This document shows, piece by piece, positions 18,597 to 27,887 of a stretch of 64,000 bases of DNA; the stretch's first letter is position 1, and every line of letters starts with the position of its first letter. Source of the stretch: Planctomonas psychrotolerans. GTDB taxonomy: Bacteria > Actinomycetota > Actinomycetes > Actinomycetales > Microbacteriaceae. Both the position numbers and the translations under genes were made by a program. The DNA lies in assembly GCF_008642235.1 (NCBI RefSeq), contig NZ_SJEV01000002.1, positions 350,929 through 414,928 on the forward strand. The letters run 5' to 3'. The notes under the pieces were generated by a model. The model saw only the letters and a list, made by a program, of their open reading frames with translations. It made no database searches and had not been told where the DNA came from.

Positions 18597-19064
18597 TTAC
18601 GGTCCTTCGGTCGAAAGAACGGAACCCGGCGCCAACCCGCCGGCCCGCTCGCTGTCGAGAGCATGTTGCAGGATTATAACGGCGGCAACCTGATCGATCA
18701 CGGAACGTGAGGAGCGAGTGTTGCGGCCGGACCTGTGGAGGGCGGCCTGGGCGGTCACCGTGGAGAGTCGCTCGTCGACGAGCCGCACCGGCCGTCCACC
18801 AGCGGCGGCGAGTCGTTCGGCGAAGGCCACGGCGTCCTCCGTCGACGGCGTGCGAGCCCCCGACATCGACAGCGGCAGTCCCACCACGAACTCGATCGCG
18901 TCCGCCTCGTCGGCGGCGACGCGGATCTCGGCGAGGTCGGCGTCCCCCGTCGCCGCGCGGGCCACGGTGCTGAGCGGTGTGGCCAGCATGCCGGACGGAT
19001 CGCACCGGGCCAGCCCGATGCGCGCCTTGCCCACGTCCACGCCGATGCGGACTCCCCTGCGCAC
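18597..19064 (-). CDS. ruvX: Holliday junction resolvase-like / pre-16S rRNA nuclease YqgF
   Basis: RNase H-fold nuclease family; the E. coli member processes 16S rRNA 5' ends. The protein has 155 residues. The motifs are IGVDVGKARIGLA (first Asp), VGLPLSMSG, LVDERLSTVTA (catalytic Glu) and a C-terminal Asp in VIDQVAAVIIL. The GTG start at 19062-19064 lies 5 bases after the alaS stop. The position alaS-ruvX-mltG is the standard order. Confidence 0.94.
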   Translation of the reverse strand: MRRGVRIGVDVGKARIGLARCDPSGMLATPLSTVARAATGDADLAEIRVAADEADAIEFVVGLPLSMSGARTPSTEDAVAFAERLAAAGGRPVRLVDERLSTVTAQAALHRSGRNTRSSRSVIDQVAAVIILQHALDSERAGGLAPGSVLSTEGP

Positions 19065-19069
19065 GAGAA

Positions 19070-21724
19070 TCAGCTGAGGCTCGTCGAGATGGACTCGAGC
19101 GCGGCCGGGATGGCCGCGACGTCGGATCCACCGCCCTGAGCGAGGTCGTCCTTGCCGCCCCCGCCGCCGCCGAGCACGGCAGCGGCGGCACGGGCCAGCA
19201 CGCCGGCGCGCGCGCCGGTCTCCCGGCCCGCCGCATTGGTGCCCACGATCACCGCGGGCTTGCCCGACACGTCGGCCGCGAGTGCGACGACGGCGGCGTC
19301 CGAGCCGAGCCGCTCCCGTACGCCGGTGACGAGGGAGCGCAGCTCGTCGCTCGACCGGAGCGATCCGACCGCCGCGGAGACGAGGGTGACGGCACCCACG
19401 CGCCGCGCGCCGGAAACGAGCTCGGGGATCCGCTGCGCGAGCTGGCGCGACTCGAAGTCGGCGATCTTCTTCTCCGCCGCCTTGAGGTTCGCCATCAGCT
19501 CGGCGATGCGGTCCGGCAGCTGTTCCCGCGGCGTCTTGAGACTCGAGGTGAGCTGCGACACGATGGCCCGCTCGGTGGCGAGGTCGCGGAAGGCGTCGCG
19601 GCCCACGAGCGACTCGACGCGGCGGCTCGTCGAGCCGATGGACGACTCGCTGACGAGGTTGATCAGGCCGATCTCACTGCTGTGCCGCACGTGCGTTCCC
19701 GCGCAGAGCTCCCGGGACCACGGGCCGCCGATGTCCACGACGCGCACCTCGTCGCCGTACTTCTCGCCGAAGAGCGCCATCGCGCCGAGCGCCTTCGCCT
19801 CGTCGAGCGGCAGGACGCGGGTGGTCACCTCGAGGTCGTCGCGGATGGCCTGGTTCGACAGGTCCTCGATCTCGCTGCGGGTCTCGGCCGACAGGCCCTG
19901 GTTCCAGGAGAAGTCGAGCCGGAGGTAGCCGGCCTTGTTGTAGGAGCCGGACTGGTGCGCCTCCGGGCCGAGGATCTGCCGCAGTGCGGCGTGCACGATG
20001 TGCGTGCCGGAGTGCGCCTGCGTCGCCCCCCGACGCCAGTCGGCGTCGACCACGGTGCGAGCGGCGTCGCCGACCCCCACCTCGCCCGCCCGCACGGAGA
20101 CCCGGTGGCTGGTGAGGCCCTTGACGGGGCGCTGCACGTCGAGCACCTCGAGCTCGAACCCGGTGCCCACGATGGTGCCGGCGTCGGCCTCCTGACCACC
20201 GGACTCCGCGTAGAGCGACGTCTCGGCGAGGATGATCTCCGCGATGTCGCCGGTCGACGCGCGGGTCACCGACGCGCCGTCGACCAGGATGCCGAGCACG
20301 CTGGTCTCCGTCTCCAGCACGTCGTACCCGGTGAACACGGTCTCGCCGGACGCCCGGAACGCGCTGTACACCGACAGGTCGGCGATCGCGGTCTTCTTGT
20401 TCTTGGCGTCGGCCTTGGCGCGCGACCTCTGGTCGGCCATGAGTCGGTCGAACTCCGTCCGATTGACCTGCAGCCCCGCCTCCTCCGCCATCTCGAGCGT
20501 GAGATCGATGGGGAAACCGAACGTGTCGTGCAGCAGGAACGCGGTGTCGCCGGGCAGCTCGGCCGCACCCTTCTTCTTGGTGTCCGCGACCGCGAGGTCG
20601 AGGATGTTCGTGCCACTGGCGAGCGTGCGGAGGAACGTGTCCTCCTCGGCGTAGGCGATGCGGCTGATCCGGTCGAAGTCGGTGGCGACCTCGGGGTACG
20701 CCGCCTTCATCGCATCCCGCGACGCCGGGAGGAGCTCGGGAAGGGTCGCGGTGTCCACGCCGAGCAGGCGCATGGCGCGCACGGTGCGGCGGAGGAGCCG
20801 GCGGAGAATGTAGCCGCGGCCCTCGTTCGACACGTTCACGCCGTCGGCGATCAGCATCAGGGAGGACCGCACGTGGTCCGCGACGATGCGCATCCGCACG
20901 TCGTCGTCGTGGTCGGCGCCGTACCGGCGACCGGACAGTGCCGCGGCGCGGTCGAGCACGGGACGCACCTGGTCGATCTCGTACATGTTCTCGACGCCCT
21001 GCTTGAGGAACGCGACGCGCTCGAGGCCCATGCCGGTGTCGATGTTCTTCTTGGGCAGTTCGCCGAGGATGTCGAAGTCGCCCTTGCCGGTGCCTTCGCC
21101 GCGCTGGTACTGCATGAAGACGAGGTTCCAGATCTCGACGTAGCGGTCGTCGTCCGTCGCCGGCCCGCCGTCCGCACCGTAGGCGGGACCGCGGTCGAAG
21201 AAGATCTCGGAGCACGGACCGGCGGGGCCGGGCTGGCCGGTGGACCAGTAGTTGGTGTCCTTGCCGAGGCGCTGGATGCGCTCGTCGGGCAGGCCCGCCA
21301 CCTGCTTCCAGTACCGGAAGGCGTCATCGTCGTCCTCGTAGATGGTGACCCACAGGTCGCGCTCGTCGAATCCGTACCCGCCGTCGGCCTCGCTCGTGGT
21401 GAGGAGCTCCCACGCGTACGCGATGGCCTGCTCCTTGAAGTAGTCGCCGAACGAGAAGTTGCCGTTCATCTGGAAGAACGTGCCGTGCCGCGGCGTCTTG
21501 CCGACCTCGTCGATGTCGTTGGTGCGGATGCACTTCTGCACGCTGGTGGCTCGGGGATACGGCGCAGGCACCAGGCCGGTGAGGTACGGCACGAACGGCA
21601 CCATGCCGGCGACCGTGAACATGAGGGTGGGGTCGTCGCTCACCAGTGACGCGGAGGGAACGATCGTGTGGCCGCGCTGGGCGAAGAAGTCGAGCCAGCG
21701 CTGGCGGATGTCTGCGGTCTGCAT
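19070..21724 (-). CDS. alaS: Alanyl-tRNA synthetase
   Basis: Charges tRNA-Ala and edits mischarged Ser/Gly. The protein has 884 residues, full length. The N-terminal class II catalytic domain contains RWLDFFAQRGHT and the KCIRTNDIDEVGKT segment. The editing domain has zinc ligands in HSGTHIVHA and CAGTHVRHSSE. A coiled-coil and a Gly-rich C-Ala domain ending GGGGGGKDDLAQGGG close the protein. It is the first gene of alaS-ruvX-mltG-aroE. Confidence 0.98.
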   Translation of the reverse strand: MQTADIRQRWLDFFAQRGHTIVPSASLVSDDPTLMFTVAGMVPFVPYLTGLVPAPYPRATSVQKCIRTNDIDEVGKTPRHGTFFQMNGNFSFGDYFKEQAIAYAWELLTTSEADGGYGFDERDLWVTIYEDDDDAFRYWKQVAGLPDERIQRLGKDTNYWSTGQPGPAGPCSEIFFDRGPAYGADGGPATDDDRYVEIWNLVFMQYQRGEGTGKGDFDILGELPKKNIDTGMGLERVAFLKQGVENMYEIDQVRPVLDRAAALSGRRYGADHDDDVRMRIVADHVRSSLMLIADGVNVSNEGRGYILRRLLRRTVRAMRLLGVDTATLPELLPASRDAMKAAYPEVATDFDRISRIAYAEEDTFLRTLASGTNILDLAVADTKKKGAAELPGDTAFLLHDTFGFPIDLTLEMAEEAGLQVNRTEFDRLMADQRSRAKADAKNKKTAIADLSVYSAFRASGETVFTGYDVLETETSVLGILVDGASVTRASTGDIAEIILAETSLYAESGGQEADAGTIVGTGFELEVLDVQRPVKGLTSHRVSVRAGEVGVGDAARTVVDADWRRGATQAHSGTHIVHAALRQILGPEAHQSGSYNKAGYLRLDFSWNQGLSAETRSEIEDLSNQAIRDDLEVTTRVLPLDEAKALGAMALFGEKYGDEVRVVDIGGPWSRELCAGTHVRHSSEIGLINLVSESSIGSTSRRVESLVGRDAFRDLATERAIVSQLTSSLKTPREQLPDRIAELMANLKAAEKKIADFESRQLAQRIPELVSGARRVGAVTLVSAAVGSLRSSDELRSLVTGVRERLGSDAAVVALAADVSGKPAVIVGTNAAGRETGARAGVLARAAAAVLGGGGGGKDDLAQGGGSDVAAIPAALESISTSLS

Positions 21725-21772
21725 GGGGCCCGTCGGGGTAGGAGATGGAAGGGGAAGGCTGCGGGAGCCGCG

Positions 21773-21991
21773 TCAGCGGTCGAGGTCGGAGATGGTGGTC
21801 TCGGCGGCGCCGACCACGGCGCGGAGTTCGGCCTGGCGCTCGAGGTAGCCGGCGCGGGCGGCGTCCCGCACGGCGGCGGCGCGCGCGTTGATCCGGTCGA
21901 AGAATCGGGCACCCTGCGGCGTGCGGCTGACGACGTGCGCCGCTCCGAACCCGATCCCGATGCCGACGACGAGCCACAGGACGATCTTCAT
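21773..21991 (-). CDS. Small single-TM protein, function unknown
   Basis: A 72-residue protein with an N-terminal membrane helix (MKIVLWLVVGIGIGFGAAHV) and a charged, helical tail. It sits 48 bases ahead of alaS and 65 bases after another small membrane protein. Such small proteins precede alaS in related actinobacteria, but no function is established. The start is supported by the clean signal-anchor-like N terminus. Confidence 0.78.
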   Translation of the reverse strand: MKIVLWLVVGIGIGFGAAHVVSRTPQGARFFDRINARAAAVRDAARAGYLERQAELRAVVGAAETTISDLDR

Positions 21992-22056
21992 GTGCGGTAC
22001 TCCTCGAGTGGTAGAAAACGGTCGACGCCGCTCCCGGGCGACCGGCAGCGGACGGG

Positions 22057-22428
22057 TCAGCGGGTCTTGCCCGGGCGGGCGGGACGGAGCCCCGCGATGC
22101 CGGCCCGCACGGCGGCGGTGAACCCGGCGATCTTGATCAGCGGGCCGCCGACCGACGCCGCGAAGAGCGAGACGAGCGCCGAGACGTTGCCGGTGACATC
22201 CGCCACGCTGCCCGTGATGGTGTCGACCCGGGCGAGCTGGCGATTCGCCTCCTGGATGGTGACGGTCGTCTCCTCGAGAATCGGGGTGATGCCGTTGCTC
22301 GCCTCACGGATGGCGACCGTGGTCTCGTCGAACACTCTGCCGAGCTTGATCAGGGGCAGGGCGAGGAAGGCGACGAGGATCGCGAATACACCGGCCGCGA
22401 TGAGTCCGGCAATGTCTCCACCCGACAT
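22057..22428 (-). CDS. DUF948-like small membrane protein
   Basis: A 123-residue protein with an N-terminal membrane segment (GLIAAGVFAILVAFLALPLI), a heptad-like amphipathic region (TTVTIQEANRQLARVDTITG), and a basic C terminus. The layout fits the DUF948 family of putative general-stress membrane proteins. The function is unknown. It is part of the group rpsD / DUF948 / small TM protein / alaS on the minus strand, all seen together in many actinobacteria. Confidence 0.82.
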   Translation of the reverse strand: MSGGDIAGLIAAGVFAILVAFLALPLIKLGRVFDETTVAIREASNGITPILEETTVTIQEANRQLARVDTITGSVADVTGNVSALVSLFAASVGGPLIKIAGFTAAVRAGIAGLRPARPGKTR

Positions 22429-22484
22429 GGTGTGACCCTTTCGTGGGAAGCGGCGAGCGCTTCGAGCGGTGTCGCTTAACGCGC

Positions 22485-22514
22485 GAGGCGGACCACCCTC
22501 GGGTGATCCGCCTC
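22485..22514 (-). terminator. Terminator after rpsD
   Basis: Arms GAGGCGGACCACCC and GGGTGATCCGCCTC (one mismatch) with a two-base CTC-type loop, 42 bases downstream of the rpsD stop and upstream of the DUF948 gene. The strong GC stem supports rho-independent-type termination, although no long T-run follows. Confidence 0.7.
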
Positions 22515-22555
22515 CACACTAGCGGTGCCGGGTCGGGCGTCGTGCGCCCGCCGGA

Positions 22556-23185
22556 CTAGCGTGCTGCGTAGTACTCGACGACGAACTGCACTTCGCAGGT
22601 CACCGGAACCTCGGCGCGCTTCGGGCGGCGCACGAGGCGCGCCTGCAGCTTGTCGATCTCCACCTCGAGGTAGCCCGGAACCTTGGGCAGAACGTCGACG
22701 TGGCCACCGGCGGCGGCGACCTGGAACGGCTCGGTGCCCTCGGAGCGGGTCTTCACGTGGATGGTCTGACCCGGCTTCACGCGGAACGAGGGGCGGTCGA
22801 CGATCTTGCCGTCGACGAGGATGTGGCGGTGCACCACGAACTGGCGCGCCTGTGCGGTGGTGCGGGCGAAGCCGGCACGAAGCACGAGGGCGTCGAGGCG
22901 CATCTCCAGCAGCTCGACCAGGTTCTCACCGGTCAGGCCCTGGCCACGGCGGGCCTCCTGGAAGACGATCTTGAGCTGGGCCTCGCGGATGCCGTACTGG
23001 GCGCGCAGACGCTGCTTCTCGCGCAGACGAACGGCGTAGTCGGAGTCCTGCTTGCGCTTGGACCGGCCGTGCTCACCGGGGCCGTAGGGACGCTTCTCGA
23101 GGTACTTGGCGGCCTTCGGCGTGAGGGCGATGCCCAGCGCGCGCGAGAGGCGGGTCTTGCTGCGGGTGCGTGACTTGGTAGACAC
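22556..23185 (-). CDS. rpsD: 30S ribosomal protein S4 (zinc-free form)
   Basis: A primary 16S rRNA-binding protein of the small subunit, 209 residues. The N terminus (VSTKSRTRSKTRLSRALGIA) lacks the four zinc-ligand cysteines of C+ S4 proteins, so it is the C- type. The S4 domain follows with RLDALVLRAGFARTTAQARQ. The GTG start at 23183-23185 has AAAGGA at good spacing. The gene stands alone rather than in an rpoA operon, as is common in this group. Confidence 0.97.
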   Translation of the reverse strand: MSTKSRTRSKTRLSRALGIALTPKAAKYLEKRPYGPGEHGRSKRKQDSDYAVRLREKQRLRAQYGIREAQLKIVFQEARRGQGLTGENLVELLEMRLDALVLRAGFARTTAQARQFVVHRHILVDGKIVDRPSFRVKPGQTIHVKTRSEGTEPFQVAAAGGHVDVLPKVPGYLEVEIDKLQARLVRRPKRAEVPVTCEVQFVVEYYAAR

Positions 23186-23430
23186 GGGTTCCTTTCGATG
23201 AATGAATTCCGTAAGCAGTGCGTAGTGATGCCGTCCGCGTGCACGCATGCACGCGCGAATGCCGGGCACGGACGTGCCAGCACAGGGGTGCTCATCACAA
23301 GATCAGAGGGATTCGCCAAGGGTCGTCCGGCTACAGGACGATTCCCGTCGTTACAGATTCGACGCAGCCGCACGCGAAAACGAACTCAGGCGACGTCAAG
23401 AATAGCACGCGGCCGGACCGTTCGACGGGG
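23186..23430. other. 245-base upstream region of rpsD
   Basis: Non-coding interval between the rpsD start and the rarA stop. It must hold the rpsD promoter. I see no convincing -35/-10 pair, and only small inverted repeats such as CGTGCA...TGCACG around 23240-23256. A leader for S4 autoregulation is possible but not shown. Confidence 0.4.
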
Positions 23431-24903
23431 TCACCCGTTGCCGCGCACGATGCGGCGCAACTTCTCCACCCGGGCCGACAGTTCCCGCTCGTGGCCGTGC
23501 GACGTCGGAGTGTAGTACCGCGCATCCCGCAGCTCGTCGGGCAGATACTGCTGCGGCACCACGCCGAAGTCGGCGTCGTGCGGATAGCGGTAGCCCTTGC
23601 CGTGTCCGAGCTTCTTGGCGCCGGCGTAGTGCGCGTCGCGGAGGTGGTGCGGAACGCGGCCGATCCGCCCGGCCCGCACGTCGGCGATGGCCGCATTGAT
23701 CCCGAGGTAGGCGGCGTTCGACTTCGGCGCGGTGGCCAGGTGCACCACCGCCTGGGCCAGCGGGATGCGCCCCTCCGGCATGCCGATCAGCTGCACGGCG
23801 TCGGCGGCCGCCACCGCCACGACGAGCGCCTGCGGGTCGGCGAGGCCGATGTCCTCCGACGCCGAGATGATGATGCGCCGCGCGATGAACCGCGGATCCT
23901 CCCCCGCCTCGATCATGCGTGCGAGGTAGTGCAGGGCAGCGTCGACGTCGGAGCCCCGGATCGACTTGATGAAGGCGCTGATCACGTCGTAGTGCTCGTC
24001 GCCGTTGCGGTCGTAGCGGAGGAGCGCCCGGTCCACCGCGAGCGCCACCTGCTCCGGCGTGATGATGGGCGCTCCCGCGGCGGCGGACGGGCCCGTTCCG
24101 ACGTCTCCCTCCTCGTGGTCGCCCTCGTCGTCGTCGTCACCGTCGTCGTCGCTTCCGCCGTACAGCCCGGCGTCCTCGAATGCCGCCCCGTCCGCACCCT
24201 CCCCTGCGTCGGAGCCGCCGGCCAGCGAGCCCGCCGACACCGCGGCGGCCTCGAGTGCGGTGAGGGCCCGGCGGGCGTCGCCCGACGCGAGACGGATGAT
24301 CATGTCGCGCGCCTCATCGCTCAGCGAGAACCGTCCGGCGAGACCGCGCGGGTCGATCACCGCGCGATCGATCAAGATGCCGAGGTCGTCATCGCTCAGC
24401 GGCTGCAGGGTGAGCAGGAGCGAGCGGGACAGCAGCGGTGAGATCACCGAGAACGACGGGTTCTCCGTGGTGGCCGCGACGAGGATGACCCAGCCGTTCT
24501 CCACCCCCGGCAGCAGCGCATCCTGCTGCGCCTTGGTGAAGCGGTGGATCTCGTCGAGGAAGAGCACGGTGGACACGCCGTACAGGTCCCGGTCGCTCAT
24601 GGCCTTCTCCATGACGGCGCGCACGTCGCGCACGCCCGCCGTGACCGCCGAGAGCTCGACGAACGACCGCCCGGAGCCGTGGGCGATGGCCTGCGCCAGC
24701 GTGGTCTTGCCGGTGCCGGGCGGTCCCCAGAGGATGACGGACACGGATCCCTTCTGGCCCGTCGCGTCGCTGGCGAGACTGACGAGCGGGGATCCGGGAG
24801 TGAGCAGATGCTTCTGCCCGGCGACCTCGTCGAGACTGCGGGGACGCATCCGCACGGCCAGCGGGGTCGTTCCGCCGTACAGCCCCCGGCCCGCATCCGT
24901 CAT
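23431..24903 (-). CDS. rarA: Replication-associated recombination ATPase RarA/MgsA
   Basis: An AAA+ ATPase of the clamp-loader type that acts at stalled replication forks. The protein has 490 residues. Walker [12 protein letters not shown] is at about residues 59-69, Walker B is [10 protein letters not shown], and the sensor is [11 protein letters not shown]. The C-terminal tetramerisation region is recognisable by [15 protein letters not shown] and [13 protein letters not shown]. Between the AAA+ core and this region lies a ~60-residue Asp/Glu/Gly-rich insertion ([17 protein letters not shown]) that the family usually lacks. The ATG at 24901-24903 matches the family start. Confidence 0.95.
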   Translation of the reverse strand: MTDAGRGLYGGTTPLAVRMRPRSLDEVAGQKHLLTPGSPLVSLASDATGQKGSVSVILWGPPGTGKTTLAQAIAHGSGRSFVELSAVTAGVRDVRAVMEKAMSDRDLYGVSTVLFLDEIHRFTKAQQDALLPGVENGWVILVAATTENPSFSVISPLLSRSLLLTLQPLSDDDLGILIDRAVIDPRGLAGRFSLSDEARDMIIRLASGDARRALTALEAAAVSAGSLAGGSDAGEGADGAAFEDAGLYGGSDDDGDDDDEGDHEEGDVGTGPSAAAGAPIITPEQVALAVDRALLRYDRNGDEHYDVISAFIKSIRGSDVDAALHYLARMIEAGEDPRFIARRIIISASEDIGLADPQALVVAVAAADAVQLIGMPEGRIPLAQAVVHLATAPKSNAAYLGINAAIADVRAGRIGRVPHHLRDAHYAGAKKLGHGKGYRYPHDADFGVVPQQYLPDELRDARYYTPTSHGHERELSARVEKLRRIVRGNG

Positions 24904-25021
24904 ACCAGCGATGGTAGTTGCTGCCACGGACAGGACGACGCGGACGACGAGGCGGCCCACCGGGGCTCGAGCGGGCCGCCCAGTAGTGTGTGCTGGTGCA
25001 CAGGCACAGCGAGGGGACGAG

Positions 25022-25804
25022 ATGGCATCGAGGGACCGGGAAGCGCGCGCGTCGCGGCAGCGACTGCGCGAATACCACGCGAGGCAGGCACTGCACGCCC
25101 GTCGCTCCCGGCGGCGTCGGCGCGACAACATCCTCGCCGCGATAGCCCTCGCCGTCGTGCTCGCCCTCGCCATCGGCGCCCAGGTCCTCTACTTCACCGT
25201 CGGTCCGGGGACGCCGGAGGCCGTACCCACCGAGACACCGAGCGCCGCTCCCACCGACCCGGCCGGCGAGAACGTGGGTCCCGTGCCGTCCGTCGACGTC
25301 GCCGAATCCCGCGTGTGGACCGGCGAGCTCACGCTCAACGAGTCGGTGCAGCTCGGTATCGAGCTGTACGGCGACCGTGCACCGCAGGCGACCTCGGTGT
25401 TCGTGAGCCTCGCGCAGAGCGACTTCTACGCGGGCACGACCTGCCACCGGCTCACTACCGCCATCCTGCAGTGCGGATCGGCGAACGGTGACGGAACGGG
25501 CGACCCGGGCTACACCTGGGGTCCGGTCGAGAACCCGCCCGCCGACAACGTCTATCCCGCCGGCACGATCGCCATGGCCCGCACGGCCAGCACGTTCGGA
25601 CACGGCAGCCAGTTCTTCGTGGTCTACGAGGACACGCCGCTCGACGGCTCCACCGGCGGGTACACCGTCTTCGGTCGCGTCACCAGCGGGTTGGACGCGC
25701 TCACCGAGTCCATCACCAGCGGCGGTATCACTCCGGGCCCCAACGGGGCGACCGACGGCGCGCCCGTCGTGCCCGCGACCATCACCGGCGTGACGGTCGA
25801 GTAG
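25022..25804 (+). CDS. Membrane-anchored cyclophilin-type peptidyl-prolyl isomerase
   Basis: A 260-residue protein with a basic coiled N terminus, one membrane helix ([20 protein letters not shown]), a Pro/Thr linker, and an extracytoplasmic cyclophilin domain. [18 protein letters not shown] and [12 protein letters not shown] carry family active-site positions, and CHRL holds the catalytic Arg equivalent. The ATG at 25022 has AGGGGA upstream. It is divergent from rarA. Its probable role is folding of exported proteins. Confidence 0.92.
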   Translation: MASRDREARASRQRLREYHARQALHARRSRRRRRDNILAAIALAVVLALAIGAQVLYFTVGPGTPEAVPTETPSAAPTDPAGENVGPVPSVDVAESRVWTGELTLNESVQLGIELYGDRAPQATSVFVSLAQSDFYAGTTCHRLTTAILQCGSANGDGTGDPGYTWGPVENPPADNVYPAGTIAMARTASTFGHGSQFFVVYEDTPLDGSTGGYTVFGRVTSGLDALTESITSGGITPGPNGATDGAPVVPATITGVTVE

Positions 25805-25941
25805 AGCTCCGCTGCTGCACGGCAGCCCCGGAACCGCGGGAGAGGAGCCTGTCCGCCCTCCGTGCAATAGGCTGGAACGCACTCTTCGAAGGCACCGGCG
25901 TTGCCGGTGTGGTGACCAAGGCTGAGAACAAGGTGAGTTTC

Positions 25942-27174
25942 GTGTCCAGTGAGAACCAAGGCCCGTGGGGCCGAGTCGATGAGACCGGCACGGTCTACGT
26001 GCGTGACGGCGACGGCGAACGGGTCGTCGGCCAGTACCCCGACGGCACGGCCGAGGAGGCTCTCGCCTACTTCGAGCGCAAGTTCGCCGACCTCAACGGC
26101 CAGGTGACGCTGCTCGAGCAGCGCGCTCGCGGCGGCGCCCCCGCCGCAGACATCGCCAAGGCTGTGGCGCACCTCACCGAGACGGTCACCGGCGCGAACG
26201 CCGTGGGCAACCTGCAGGCGCTCGTCACCCGGCTCGACGCCCTCCGCACCACCGTGGGACAGCTCACCGAGAAGCAGAGCGAAGAAGCTCGGGCCGTCGT
26301 GGATGCCGCCATCGCCGAACGCACCCAGATCGTGGTCGAGGCCGAGGCGCTCGCCGCGCAGGATCCCGCCAAGGTGCAGTGGAAGCAGACCACCGCGCAA
26401 CTCGACGCCCTGTTCGCCCGGTGGCAGAAGCACCAGCAGGACGGTCCCCGGTTGCCGAAGAACGAGGCCAACGACCTGTGGAAGCGATTCCGCACCGCAC
26501 GCACCGGCCTCGAGCAGCACCGCAAGGCGTTCTTCGCGGAGCTCGACAGCGTGCACAAGGACGCCCGCAACGCCAAGCAGCGTCTGGTGGAGCAGGCCGA
26601 GGCGCTCGTGTCCCGCGGTGTCGACGGCATCCCCGGGTACCGCGCACTCCTCGACGAGTGGAAGACGGTCGGCCGGGCCGGCAAGCGCTACGACGATGCC
26701 CTGTGGGCGAAGTTCAAGGCGGCCGGCGACGCCCTGTACGGCGCGAAGGCCGATGTGGACGCCCAGGACAACGAGGAGTTCGAGGCCAACCTCGCCCAGA
26801 AGCTCGCCCTGCTCGACGATGCCGAAGCCATCCTGTCCGTTTCCGACCGGGCCACGGCGCGGGAACGGCTGATGGGCATCCAGCGTCGCTGGGACGAGAT
26901 CGGCAAGGTGCCCCGCGACAAGGTCAAGCCCGTCGAGGATCGACTGCGCAAGGTGGAGAACCACGTGCGCAAGCTCGACGAGGATCACTGGCACAAGAAC
27001 AACCCGGAGACGAAGGCGCGCTCGGAGGGTCTGGCCAGCCAGCTCACCGACGCCATCGGCAAGCTGGAGAACGAGCTCGAGGACGCCCGCCGATCGGGCG
27101 ACAGCCGCAAGATCGCCGAGGCCGAGGAGGCGCTGAACGCGCGTCGTGTCTGGCTCGAGGCGCTCGGCTCCTAG
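25942..27174 (+). CDS. DUF349 repeat protein
   Basis: A 410-residue, highly charged, mostly helical protein. The N terminus has a small beta motif (WGRVDETGTVYVRDGDGER). It is followed by several DUF349 repeats, recognisable by W-x(5-8)-R-x(3)-LW-type patterns (PRLPKNEANDLWKRFRTAR; ALWAKFKAAGDALYG; RWDEIGKVPRDKVKPVEDR). The GTG at 25942 is preferred over GTGs at 25909/25912 because AAGGTGAG lies at correct spacing and the family begins at this point. The function is unknown; it lies upstream of the convergent relA across one gene. Confidence 0.88.
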   Translation: MSSENQGPWGRVDETGTVYVRDGDGERVVGQYPDGTAEEALAYFERKFADLNGQVTLLEQRARGGAPAADIAKAVAHLTETVTGANAVGNLQALVTRLDALRTTVGQLTEKQSEEARAVVDAAIAERTQIVVEAEALAAQDPAKVQWKQTTAQLDALFARWQKHQQDGPRLPKNEANDLWKRFRTARTGLEQHRKAFFAELDSVHKDARNAKQRLVEQAEALVSRGVDGIPGYRALLDEWKTVGRAGKRYDDALWAKFKAAGDALYGAKADVDAQDNEEFEANLAQKLALLDDAEAILSVSDRATARERLMGIQRRWDEIGKVPRDKVKPVEDRLRKVENHVRKLDEDHWHKNNPETKARSEGLASQLTDAIGKLENELEDARRSGDSRKIAEAEEALNARRVWLEALGS

Positions 27175-27266
27175 CCGCAACCGACGCACCGACTCTCGCA
27201 GGGATTTTCTCCACAGGAGAGGTTCCCCGCGAGGGTTCCCGTCCCGTGTTCGGCCAGCATGGGCGC

Positions 27267-27878
27267 ATGAATCCACGCCCCGCTCCCGTGCTCTCCGCCG
27301 TGCTCTCCCCCCTCGACCTTCCGCTCGCCGAACTCTGCGCGGCCCGGCTCGATGGCGAGCTCTACCGGGTGGACGAGTGCTTCCGTCCGGTGGATTCGCC
27401 CTCCGGCCGCGCCGAGCGCGGAGCGGCACTCGCCGCCGTCGCCCCGGCGCGCGTGATCGCCGAGCTGGGGAGCGCCGCGTGGGTATGGGGTGCCGTGGGC
27501 GAGCCGCCGTTGCCGCACCGGTTCTGCGTCGACACGATGTCCCGGGTGCATCCGGGAGCGGCAGCGGGTCGCATCCTGCGCGAGGTCGTGGTCGACCGGG
27601 ACGACGTGGTGTCCTTCGGGGGAATGCCCGTGACCTCGGTGCTCCGCACCTGCGCCGACCTGGCGCGCTTCTCGCTCTTCACCGATGCCGACGAGCGGAC
27701 GGTGCGGACCCTCCTCGACCTCGGCGGCCGGAATCCGGGCGAGGTCGTTGCCTATCTCGGACGCAGACGCAACCTGCCGCACAAGCGGAAGGCGATCGAC
27801 CGGCTCTGCGCCCTGGCGACGGGGCGCCCCCGACCGCCCGGGGCTCCGCCCGCGCCCGCCGCCGTACCCGCCCCGTGA
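27267..27878 (+). CDS. Conserved protein of unknown function, possibly AbiEi-like
   Basis: A 203-residue protein with the pattern PLAELCAARLDGELYRVDECF, AWVWGAVGEPPLPHRFCVD, a REVVVDRDDVVSFGGMPVTS strand pair and LRTCADLARFS. Similar proteins in this family are sometimes labelled AbiEi-like antitoxins. No AbiEii-type nucleotidyltransferase toxin is adjacent, so I do not assign that role. It ends nine bases before the convergent relA stop. Confidence 0.75.
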   Translation: MNPRPAPVLSAVLSPLDLPLAELCAARLDGELYRVDECFRPVDSPSGRAERGAALAAVAPARVIAELGSAAWVWGAVGEPPLPHRFCVDTMSRVHPGAAAGRILREVVVDRDDVVSFGGMPVTSVLRTCADLARFSLFTDADERTVRTLLDLGGRNPGEVVAYLGRRRNLPHKRKAIDRLCALATGRPRPPGAPPAPAAVPAP

Positions 27879-27887
27879 CGGGGCCGG

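Noticed and set aside
18977..21649. 890-residue plus-strand open frame opposite alaS
   Set aside because: Fully antisense to the recognisable alanyl-tRNA synthetase; no family features of its own.
27267..27878. AbiEi antitoxin of a type IV toxin-antitoxin pair
   Set aside because: No AbiEii-like nucleotidyltransferase toxin gene is adjacent; the neighbours are DUF349 and relA.
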